Assembly (NCBI GenBank): GCA_016718155.1
Contig: JADKEH010000004.1
Coordinates: 186,001 to 250,000 of the forward strand
From: Candidatus Rhodoferax randersensis
Lineage (GTDB): Bacteria; Pseudomonadota; Gammaproteobacteria; Burkholderiales; Burkholderiaceae_C
Direction: 5' to 3'
DNA length: 64,000 nucleotides
The translations under genes and the position numbers were made by a program. Below the pieces are notes generated by a model. The model was not told where the DNA came from. It ran no database searches and was given only the letters and a program-made list of their open reading frames with translations. Shown in pieces: positions 26,801-32,746 of the stretch. The first letter of the stretch is position 1. The number at the start of each line of letters is the position of its first letter.

Positions 26801-27178
26801 ATCGCCGGCATCGACGCCGATGGACGCCTGCAGCCAGTGCGCGTCGCCCTGGCCAATCACGTCGCCCAGAGCGGCGAACGCAGCCATGGCCGCACGCAGC
26901 AGCGTCTGCGCTTGTTCAGTCTGGCCACGCAACAGCGCCAGCTCGGAGCGCAGCAGCGCCAGCCGCGCATGCGGTCGGCCCTGATCCAGATCGGAGGAAG
27001 TGCTGGCCAGCGCAAGCAGCGCATCGGCCTCGTCGGCCAGTTCCAGGGACCGCTCACCCGCGCGCTGGCGCAGGTACCAGGCTAGCTTGACCAGCGTCGG
27101 CAGCCGAGCGGGGCCGCTCAAGGCTGCCAGTTCGGACGCTAGACGGGTGACATCTTCATCGAGTGCAAAAAGTTCCAT
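23837..27178 (-). CDS. Soluble sensor histidine kinase with TPR-like, GAF and PAS input domains
   Basis: 1113 residues without transmembrane segments. About 1-420: alpha-helical TPR-like repeats; 430-480 coiled coil; about 495-640 GAF-like (LDATAFAVYLL ... LLGVMTIQSPRQH); 650-710 coiled coil; about 711-830 PAS (AIVDTALDAVVRVDASGVIV) followed by TQRKRAEEDI; HisKA with a phospho-His near 886 in MASHEFRTPLATIL; and HATPase with NLLSNAVKYSP, DSGIGIP and GTGLGLAIVKRSV. A TPR-GAF combination suggests sensing through a protein partner or small ligand in the cytoplasm. Two receivers, an Hpt and an OmpR regulator in the same 6 kb complete a phosphorelay. Confidence 0.9.
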   Translation of the reverse strand: MELFALDEDVTRLASELAALSGPARLPTLVKLAWYLRQRAGERSLELADEADALLALASTSSDLDQGRPHARLALLRSELALLRGQTEQAQTLLRAAMAAFAALGDVIGQGDAHWLQASIGVDAGDGEQVEHGLHAALVQYRQGADNQRMQAVLARQFVNASFRDPAATALQLREVFAADAARPPGVATWVQAAWANVAGLTNDPGAAIKHDLQAYHEALASGQTRQALVSVINAAESFATLGDLDAAMQWSGVALDLARGTGWPASIGFCLVQMGDVLRLLARYGESRAHLREAMTLMATQTGSRNYEQACSNMAQLALDEGDSLGALTSFQQLEVHVAVRREPDLLIKIWCGQANALRQLDRLAQARERAQAALTLAREQGHAEGQMQALCILAQTHQRQILPSPEAMGASSASLHYLHQARVVAATMEGYQLSPDFLDQLASAHADGGDFRAAFEHAKLAAQARNQTRSLAAQKRALALQIRQEVEQARAETQHHQQLSATLRETAATLETLGTIGREITSSRETKAVFEALYRHVHELLDATAFAVYLLDVSQTQLEPVFFIEAGVPLTVSPIALNSAISKCARCARERTEIVINLPAGADEPNRIAGTLATLSLLYAPLMVGERLLGVMTIQSPRQHAYAERERSIFVTLCAYGAIALDNALAYGAAEAAQRRADLALQDLRQTQARLVLDFAERQRIAQDLHELNTELETRIAQRTQEMRETVAKLALSQRKLQAIVDTALDAVVRVDASGVIVGWNAQAQILFGWSAQEALGLTLQTTIIPQQFRRAHVAGMARYLASGHSTLIDRRIEISALHRNGHEFPIELAITRVQLDEVDRYEFCAFIRDITQRKRAEEDIRASLEKQRELNQLKSRFVSMASHEFRTPLATILSSTELLRLYADRLPEAEREELFETVSVAVRRMTRMLEDVLVIGKDDAERAKFQPEPGSIDKICRQIVDALQRELTSAGAPAADVRLAVRGLACEALFDDALMRHIFGNLLSNAVKYSPQGSVVRLDVDCAEQEFTLTVTDSGIGIPQDDLPRLFESFHRAANVGNISGTGLGLAIVKRSVNLHGGRISVASQPGQGSVFTVVLPRLGAATAELTPPA

Positions 27179-27303
27179 GGCGCGTGGCTGGTGCCCAGAT
27201 CATGGCGATCATAACGAGCCGCTGCCGGTCCCGGTCACGCTGGCTGTCGTGCAAATTCTCAACGCCTCGGGTCGCAAGTCTGCCCCGCTTGCATAGCCGG
27301 GAA

Positions 27304-27404
27304 TCAGCGTCGCGCAGCAGCCAGGTGCACTGCGGAGAGGATGCCTTGCCAATTGCGCAGCGGCCATGCCATGGCCAGTTGCACCGGGTCCACGCCCGCG
27401 CTGG
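27304..27404 (-). pseudogene. C-terminal fragment duplicated from the 28004-28393 gene
   Basis: The minus strand reads TSAGVDPVQLAMAWPLRNW and SAVHLAAARR then a stop, closely paralleling STGVDPLQLAVVEPLRNW and SAVHLADAAR at the end of the neighbouring secreted protein. Only about 33 residues are present, directly downstream of the PEP-CTERM fragment, so a former gene copy was fused or deleted here. Confidence 0.55.
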
Positions 27405-27833
27405 TCAAACTCGCCCAATTCGGCGGCGAGTCAATCCCAAGCCTGCCAATGCCAGGCCGACCAAGGCGGCTGATTCGGGTTCCGGAACGGCACTGACGGC
27501 ATCGGCAACCAATAGCACTTTTTCCCACCCCGAGCCAACCCCAACGTTTGCGCCCGAACGATAACCAGCGGACAAGATGTCATGGGTGTGCCAACTCAGG
27601 CGATCACGTTCATCCCAACCAGCGATGTCGGCGGTGTCACGTTGGACAACATCGCCTGCGCCGGCAAACCCCCATGAGAAATTGTCATTGAAGTACCACT
27701 CGCTACCATTTGCCAGGCGTGACCCGTTCCGACTCAAGCACATCACCGTAGCTTGGGGCCAGTACATCATGGTTGTGGACCGCGACGCATGGCCATCATC
27801 AGGCGCCGCTCCGGTCAAGCGTTGACAACCCAC
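27405..27833 (-). pseudogene. PEP-CTERM-anchored protein, N-terminus missing
   Basis: The 142-residue frame ends with the PEP-CTERM sorting signal VPEPESAALVGLALAGLGLT followed by RRR, recognised by exosortase. The preceding part (WYFNDNFSWGFAGAG, NERD-like WDERDRLSWHTH and GWEKVLLVAD) resembles the mature domain of PEP-CTERM exoproteins. There is no signal peptide: the only start is a GTG inside the domain, and the upstream frame lacks a hydrophobic leader. Likely a 5'-truncated exported protein; exosortase must be encoded elsewhere if used. Confidence 0.6.
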
Positions 27834-28003
27834 GTTGAAAGCCCCAGCCGCTGAGTCAGCTTTGCGGCCACGGCAAGGCGTGGATGTCGATACGGTACAC
27901 AGCGGCCATGCCGACTCGCCAAGCAGTTCTTGATATTCAAATTTCCTATGTTGTTTTTGGTAGAACCGGGCCCTTCGCCCGCACCCCGTCGCGTCGTCGC
28001 GAA

Positions 28004-28393
28004 CTAGCGTGCAGCATCAGCCAGGTGCACCGCCGACGAGTTGCTCTGCCAGTTGCGCAGCGGCTCCACCACGGCCAGTTGCAATGGGTCCACGCCCGTG
28101 CTGGCGGGCACCGCCGGGGTGTGGGCAGACGGGGTGTGCTGCAACATGCGGGTAAAGCCCGCCAGCACGGCATCGTACTGGGGCCGGGGGGCGGCCACGC
28201 CGTCGCGCAGGGGCACCACCATGGCGGCAATCAGCGGATCGGCTACCTGACCGGCGGGCGCTGCCACGGCACTGGCCGCTGGCGTGTGGCTCAGCATGCG
28301 ATCAAAACTCTGCGTCAGCGAATCATCGGCGGCATGGGCGCCCAGGCTGACAAACAATACGAGGGCGGCTGACAGTGTGGATTGGCGAATCAT
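28004..28393 (-). CDS. Secreted two-repeat protein of unknown function
   Basis: 129 residues with a signal peptide (MIRQSTLSAALVLFVSLGAHA). The mature part is an internal duplication: QSFDRMLSHTPAA...ADPLIAAMVVPLRDG (about 28-65) and AGFTRMLQHTPSA...VDPLQLAVVEPLRNW (about 78-116), sharing RML-HTP-A and DPL--A-V-PLR. A C-terminal fragment of a paralogue lies at 27304. Operator R4 of the GATACA set lies 119 bp upstream, tying it to the phosphorelay island. Good ribosome-binding site (CAGGAG). Unknown family. Confidence 0.65.
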   Translation of the reverse strand: MIRQSTLSAALVLFVSLGAHAADDSLTQSFDRMLSHTPAASAVAAPAGQVADPLIAAMVVPLRDGVAAPRPQYDAVLAGFTRMLQHTPSAHTPAVPASTGVDPLQLAVVEPLRNWQSNSSAVHLADAAR

Positions 28394-28512
28394 GATGGAA
28401 CTCCTGAATCAAAAAAATGTGGAAAGAAAACCTGCTCCGTGGTCCGGGCCGTCAGTCGATCAGTCTTGCTGTCGTTGCCGCGCCGGTCGGTAAGGCAATG
28501 ATCGGCTGCCCG

Positions 28513-28560
28513 CGTATCAGGACGATGTCGTGAGCCGGGAGTTCTGTATCAATTGTTGCG
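28513..28560 (-). promoter_or_regulatory. GATACA composite operator R4 (upstream of the two-repeat secreted protein)
   Basis: On the minus strand: CGCAACA (from 28560), TGATACA (28551), CGACATC (28530) and TGATACG (28519), with the same 9/21/11-bp steps. The third box CGACAT is shared with R3. The last box ends 119 bp upstream of the ATG at 28393. Weaker in box 1 than R1-R3. Confidence 0.5.
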
Positions 28561-28601
28561 CGGTGGGTCGCGCGGGACCCAGATCGGGCTTGCAGGCCCG
28601 G

Positions 28602-29854
28602 ACTAGTAATTCGTTTCATCAATGACATTACATATCAGTTCAAACCGAGGTCGAACTTGTTCCATCGGAAGATGACAGGCGTGGCGTTGAATTCCTCGAT
28701 GCCCTTGAGGATGCGAGCCTTCAGCTCGTCCACTGATTTGACTCGGATGTGCGGAGGAGGAAGGCGCGCGCCATCTTGGAGGCGCACTCGATCAGATTGA
28801 GCCAAGAGCCATGCTTGGGTGTGTGAACGTACTCGAATCGCCCGGGGCGCGTGCCCAGGTAGGCCACGGTCTCCTTGGAAATGTGGGCCGAATGGTTGTC
28901 CAGCACGACTCGGATGATGGAGTCTTTCGGGTAGTACTCATCCAGGCGCTTGAGCAGAGCGATGAACTCCACGCTGCGTCATGGTCCGTCCTAACATTGG
29001 CAAAAAATGTGACCCGAGTGCAGATCGATTCCGGCCAGGATCGAGACGGTGCCCCGGCGAACATACTCGTAGTCGCCCCCAGCGCCAGCCCCGCCCGGCA
29101 CCGAGGCAGATCGGGCGCGGTCAAGCCGATTGCCTGAACGCCGGGCTTCTCATCGACGCTGACCGTGTAGATGGGGTTGGGCCGTGCGTCATGGACCGCC
29201 CCTTGCCGGTAGAGCGAGACATCCCGATAGACCATCAGAACCTCCTGCATCTTGCGGTCGAACTGCGGATCGCGCTTCTCCAGGTAGTAGCGAATCCTGT
29301 GGGGCTTGATCTCGTGTTCGTCCAGGATGCGCCACACGGTGCTTTTGCCCGCATTGGCCAGGCGGGCAAACCCGGCAGCCTCGGCGCGCTCGCCCACGAA
29401 CCGAGCCAGCGCGGAGATGGTCCACAACTCCGCCGCCAAGCCATGATCCTTGGGCTTGGTGCACGCGATGCTCACCACCCAGGCTTTGGCTTCATCGGTG
29501 ATCTCGGGCTCGTGAGGGCGGTGGTACTTGTCTTTCAGGCCTGCCAGCACGCCCGCGGCCAGCGCTTTGTCCACGCAGCGATAGATCATCGGGCGACTGA
29601 AGCCGAGTTGGCGCTGCAACTCGGTGATCGAGGTGCCGAAGGCGTATCCCAGCAGCACCTTCGCCCGCTCGACTTCGCGCGCGGGCGCGGTCCTCGATGC
29701 AGCCAGCTCCTTGAGTGTCGCCGCCTGCGCAGGCGTCAACGCCAGCGCAGCGCGCTCGGATTTCCTTGCCATCGTCACCTCCATCACAAGTTACCAATGA
29801 ACCGAGGTGATTATCGGTCATTTAGTAACTTAATTGATGGAACGATCTACTAGT
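28602..29854 (-). mobile_element. IS630-family insertion sequence
   Basis: About 1.25 kb bounded by 22-bp imperfect inverted repeats (19 of 22 identical): left 28602-28623 and right 29833-29854, both beginning ACTAGTA. The outermost ACTAGT occurs at both ends, consistent with insertion at CTAG with TA duplication, as in IS630/Tc1-mariner elements. It carries one frameshifted transposase. The right end abuts the truncated lpd fragment, so insertion or a later IS-mediated deletion removed the lpd 5' part. Confidence 0.75.
28635..29772 (-). pseudogene. IS630-type DDE transposase with frameshifts
   Basis: N-terminal helix-turn-helix SITELQRQLGFSRPMIYRCV (about 50-70), then VSVDEKPGVQAIG (first catalytic Asp). 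The frame breaks around LPRCRAGLALG and again near the heptad FFANVRTDHD; the next frame holds VVLDNHSAHIS (second Asp) and HGSWLNLIECA (Glu region), and a third gives RVKSVDELKARILKGIEEFN and the stop at 28635. At least three indels are needed, so the protein is probably inactive. ATG at 29772. Confidence 0.7.
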
Positions 29855-29869
29855 CATGCAGGTACTTTA

Positions 29870-30539
29870 TGCTGGCTGGTCTGATGCGGCGCGCCGAACG
29901 CGACCTGGTCATGATCTGGCAAAAAATGAATGCCAGCGCTTCGACAACATCATGCCTCATGATCAAGATCAAGACGACCTCCGTCCGCGCGTTGTCCGAA
30001 GGTATTAAGGCGACGTTCGCCGCAGCGGAAGAGGGCGGCACGGCCCCCGCACCGCAGGTGTATGACCTGGTGTTGCAAGCCGTAGGCCGCACACCAGACG
30101 GCAGGAAGATTGCCGCCGAGAAAGCCGGCGTGGCCGTGACAGACCGTGGCTTCATCAACGTCGACATTCAGATGCGCACCAACGTGCCGCACATCTTCGC
30201 CAACGGCGACATCGTGGGCCAGCCCATGCTGGCGCACAAGGCGGTACACGAGGCGCATGTGGCCGCTGAAGTGATTGCCGGTGAAATACAAGGCAACAAA
30301 GAGCTGGCCGCCGCTGCCTTCAACGCTCGCGTCATCCCCAGCGTGGCCTACACCGACCCCGAAGTGGCCTGGGTCGGCCTGACCGAAGACTCTGGCCTTG
30401 TGCGCAAGGCAGCAAGGTCAAGAAGGGTCTGTTCCCGTGGAATGCGTCAGGGCGCGACGAGGGCGTGACCAAGCTGCTGTTTGTTGACAGTCCGGAGGCG
30501 CATGGCAGCTGCACGGATTTGCCACCGGCGAAGAAGTAG
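29870..30539 (+). pseudogene. lpd: Dihydrolipoamide dehydrogenase remnant 1 (5' truncated, internal deletion)
   Basis: Lpd similarity starts right after the IS right end: RDLVMIWQKMN, YDLVLQAVGRTPDGRKI, INVDIQMRTNVPHIFANGDI, VGQPMLAHKAVHEAHVAAEV and AYTDPEVAWVGLTED. After a frameshift near 30395 come KKGLFPW and EGVTKLLFVD, then a deletion jumps to AHGSCTDLPPAKK and TAG at 30539. The NAD/FAD N-terminal half and most of the dimer domain are missing, so it cannot be active. A related piece is repeated at 31386. Confidence 0.8.
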
Positions 30540-30578
30540 CACCGAATAGCTATTCCTTTGCTACCTATTCAGTAGCTG

Positions 30579-30613
30579 GCCGCGCATATTCCATATAGGG
30601 TGCGCGGCTTTTT
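30579..30613 (+). terminator. Rho-independent terminator behind the lpd remnant
   Basis: Perfect 8-bp stem GCCGCGCA/TGCGCGGC with a 14-nt loop and TTTTT. It is the ancestral lpd terminator: a degraded copy (GCCGGGCA...TTCGCGGC then TTTT) follows the second lpd remnant at about 31630-31662. Confidence 0.8.
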
Positions 30614-30622
30614 CATGCTCAA

Positions 30623-30865
30623 TCACTGACTCCATTTATCGTCGGTTGGAGCGGCATTGGAGCCCACCTTGTCCCATGCCGATTGGGCAGCGCCCGCACT
30701 GCTTAGTGCCGCACGCTGCTCAAAGAACTTGGCAGTCTCCATGGCACTGATTTTTTCTGCAATGGCCACCACAAAGAACTGGTTCATGGTGGTGTCGTCA
30801 GCGGCTGCAATGCGCTTGGCGGCTTGTTTGAGCGATTCGGGTAAGCGTAGGGCGTAACTGCTCAT
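30623..30865 (-). CDS. RHH-like antitoxin of a PIN toxin pair
   Basis: 80 residues. YALRLPESLKQAAKRIAAAD followed by DTTMNQFFVVAIAEKI has the strand-helix-helix of ribbon-helix-helix antitoxins (HicB/Arc-like C-terminal type). Its ATG overlaps the start region of the toxin frame (ATGA, 30862-30865), so antitoxin and toxin are separated only by 4 bp of overlap. It probably binds the toxin and represses its own promoter. Confidence 0.75.
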   Translation of the reverse strand: MSSYALRLPESLKQAAKRIAAADDTTMNQFFVVAIAEKISAMETAKFFEQRAALSSAGAAQSAWDKVGSNAAPTDDKWSQ

Positions 30866-31317
30866 GGCTTGACACTCCTTACAACGGAAAGATTGAATTG
30901 TTGAAACGTTTGCTCTGGGTTGAGTACCGGGATGCCAAAAAGTTTGGCTGGGCCAAAGTCCCGCAGGTTGTAAGTCACGATGGCTTGGGCCTGCGCATTT
31001 GCGGCAGCCTCCAGCACCATTTCATCGCAAGGGTCTCGCAACTGCGGTCTCCATTGGTAATGCGTGGTGACCGGTTCAATGATTCGCGCCAGTTCATTCA
31101 AAATCGCGTCGATGTCGCTGCCCAAAAGCCCGGAGGCCGCCAATTGATCGGGGCGCTTGAGGACGTCCTCGTACTCCAGAAAAAGTGCCGGGCTACAGCA
31201 CATCGTGCCCTGCCCGGACCGAACGATCTGCATCAATGCGAACGATGGCCCGTACCGGTTGCGCGTGGCAGCCACCAAGATATTGGTATCAATGATAAAT
31301 TTTGGGATTCTCTTCAT
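30862..31317 (-). CDS. PIN-domain toxin (COG1569-type)
   Basis: 151 residues. FIIDTNILVAATRNRYGPS supplies the first catalytic Asp, EYEDVLKRPDQL the Glu, and LRDPCDEMVLEAAANA and VTYNLRDFG the remaining acidic residues of a PIN nuclease. In this group of putative toxin-antitoxin toxins the toxin gene precedes the RHH antitoxin. It appears complete, in contrast to the VapC fragment at 31671. The pair is bracketed by two direct copies of the lpd 3' end. Confidence 0.82.
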   Translation of the reverse strand: MKRIPKFIIDTNILVAATRNRYGPSFALMQIVRSGQGTMCCSPALFLEYEDVLKRPDQLAASGLLGSDIDAILNELARIIEPVTTHYQWRPQLRDPCDEMVLEAAANAQAQAIVTYNLRDFGPAKLFGIPVLNPEQTFQQFNLSVVRSVKP

Positions 31318-31385
31318 ATCGTCGGCGATGTGATTTTCCGTGGAATTGGGAAAATGTCAATCAGACTTTTTCTTCAGACTCGCTC

Positions 31386-31593
31386 TTGCGGTGCACGAGG
31401 CGCGTGTGGCAGCAGAAGTGATTGCCGGTGAAATACAAGGCAACAAAGAATTGCCCTGGCCATCGAGATGGGCGCAGACGCGGTGGACATTGGCAAGACC
31501 ATCCACCCCCACCCCACGCTGGGGGAATCCATTGGCATGGCGGCGGAAGTGGCGCATGGCAGCTGCACGAATTTGCCGCCGGCGAAGAAGTAG
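31386..31593 (+). pseudogene. lpd: Dihydrolipoamide dehydrogenase remnant 2 (duplicated 3' end)
   Basis: Starts with VHEARVAAEVIAGEIQGNKE, then a deletion and frameshift at about 31452 lead to ALAIEMGADAVDIGKTIHPH, PTLGESIGMAAEVAHGS and CTNLPPAKK with TAG at 31593. The first block repeats 30238-30306 of remnant 1 and the last repeats 30498-30539 together with about 75 bp of downstream DNA. The two copies differ in where the middle is deleted, so together they hold more of lpd than either alone. Confidence 0.75.
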
Positions 31594-31670
31594 CGCCGAA
31601 TAGCTATTGAATTGCTACTTATTCAGTAGCTGGCCGGGCATATTCCATAAAGGTTTCGCGGCTTTTGCAT

Positions 31671-31826
31671 TTACTTTCTAGCTTTGAGCGGAAGAAGTTC
31701 CTGCATCACGGGCAGCGGTTTGAATTCCGGATCTTTGTGCAGCAAAACAGCGCCTTGCTCTGCGGCCCCCGCTTCATCGTCACGCAAGGTCAGCAGGGCC
31801 GAAGTATCCAGCAAGGACCTTTTCAT
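31671..31826 (-). pseudogene. VapC-type PIN toxin with large internal deletion
   Basis: 51 residues: MKRSLLDTSALLTLRDDEAG (a PIN start with the first Asp) joined to LLHKDPEFKPLPVMQELLPL (a PIN end with the last Asp). About 80 central residues carrying the other catalytic positions are gone, in frame. It starts 8 bp after the stop of the AbrB-type antitoxin. Confidence 0.7.
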
Positions 31827-31833
31827 TCCCGTG

Positions 31834-32058
31834 TCATTCCTGTGCCAAGTCTTGTTTGCGAGTGGCAAGCAGACGCTTGGTTGCGCCGCCTGTGCCTTGC
31901 CCTCTGAAGGCGTCTATCGGGTTGGAACGCACCGGCACCACGCGGATGCTGCCGTTATCCAGTATCCATTCCAGCCGATCAGCTGGGCCTAGATGCAATT
32001 GGTTTCGTATCGCAGCGGGTACAACGGTTTGTCCTCTAGAGGTGATGGTGCTTTGCAT
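31834..32058 (-). CDS. AbrB/VapB-type antitoxin
   Basis: 74 residues with the SpoVT/AbrB swapped-hairpin sequence ITSRGQTVVPAAIRNQLHLG and DRLEWILDNGSIRVVPV, followed by a toxin-binding tail (DAFRGQGTGGATKRLLATR). Partner of the truncated VapC. The gene is intact; retained antitoxins can protect against a related toxin. Confidence 0.8.
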   Translation of the reverse strand: MQSTITSRGQTVVPAAIRNQLHLGPADRLEWILDNGSIRVVPVRSNPIDAFRGQGTGGATKRLLATRKQDLAQE

Positions 32059-32222
32059 GGCGAGTTCACTTGAATTGAATTACTAATATTCCTTATTGGT
32101 GAAGCTCAAGACGTCGAGCGGCAGATGCAGAGCACCGCTCCCGGCCGCGTCATTGCCAATGGCCGCGACGTCGGCATGGCAGTGGAGATTGCGCATGGGT
32201 CAAAAACTGGCTCGAACGACTA

Positions 32223-32453
32223 TCACAGTTTCCAATGGTTGCCCTGCATGGGCCTGTCACGCACAGGCCACACAGGGCAAAGCATTTGCACAACCTCCAT
32301 CAGACTCAACCACTCGGCAATCGGGTCGATCCCGGACGCGTTGCCCAGCGTCGGCCCAAAAGGCACACCCGCTTCGCGCACCAGCACCGCACTTACATCG
32401 GCACGGTTTAGCGCCGTTTCAGCGTGACCATCGGTGCTATCCGAGAAGTTCAT
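32223..32453 (-). CDS. Small hypothetical protein
   Basis: 76 residues with a plausible globular core LVREAGVPFGPTLGNASG and WLSLMEVVQMLCPVWP, and no signal or transmembrane segment. The ribosome-binding site is weak (GGAACT). Located between the VapB antitoxin and the nucleotidyltransferase fragment, on the same strand as both. Not recognised; it may itself be the end of a decayed gene. Confidence 0.4.
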   Translation of the reverse strand: MNFSDSTDGHAETALNRADVSAVLVREAGVPFGPTLGNASGIDPIAEWLSLMEVVQMLCPVWPVRDRPMQGNHWKL

Positions 32454-32488
32454 TCAGGAGTTCCGATTGATTGAATAGGGCAAAGTAC

Positions 32489-32626
32489 TCACAGAAAATC
32501 CACATCCTCGGTGGCACGCACAACCTGGTGCGCAACCACCGCCAGGCCACCAATCAATGCTGGCTCTGTGCCGTTGCGCGCAAACATCGACAGTGCTTCG
32601 CGAATTTGTTCGGCCAGGTTGGACAT
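32489..32626 (-). pseudogene. Truncated nucleotidyltransferase (AbiEii/MNT-like) N-terminus
   Basis: 45 residues: MSNLAEQIREALSMFARNGT followed by PALIGGLAVVAHQVVRATED and VDFL, then a stop. The GGxAVxxH...R-TxDVD pattern is the start of nucleotidyltransferase-fold proteins of the AbiEii/MNT toxin class. The stop comes right at the metal-binding DVD motif, so the catalytic domain is lost. Too short for standard ORF calling. Confidence 0.6.
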
Positions 32627-32746
32627 GTCTGCGGCGTGAAATAGTGGGTGCGGCGATCATAGCGCCCGCTTGTGTTTCGGCGCATCGGTTGGCGACTGGC
32701 CCGCTGGCCGACCACGTGTTCCCGCGTTGGGTGAGTCCGCGGGCTT

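Noticed and set aside
32090..32210. Third possible Lpd end (GRDVGMAVEIAHGS)
   Set aside because: Only about 14 residues resemble the Lpd tail and no downstream SCTNLPP or terminator follows; too short to accept.
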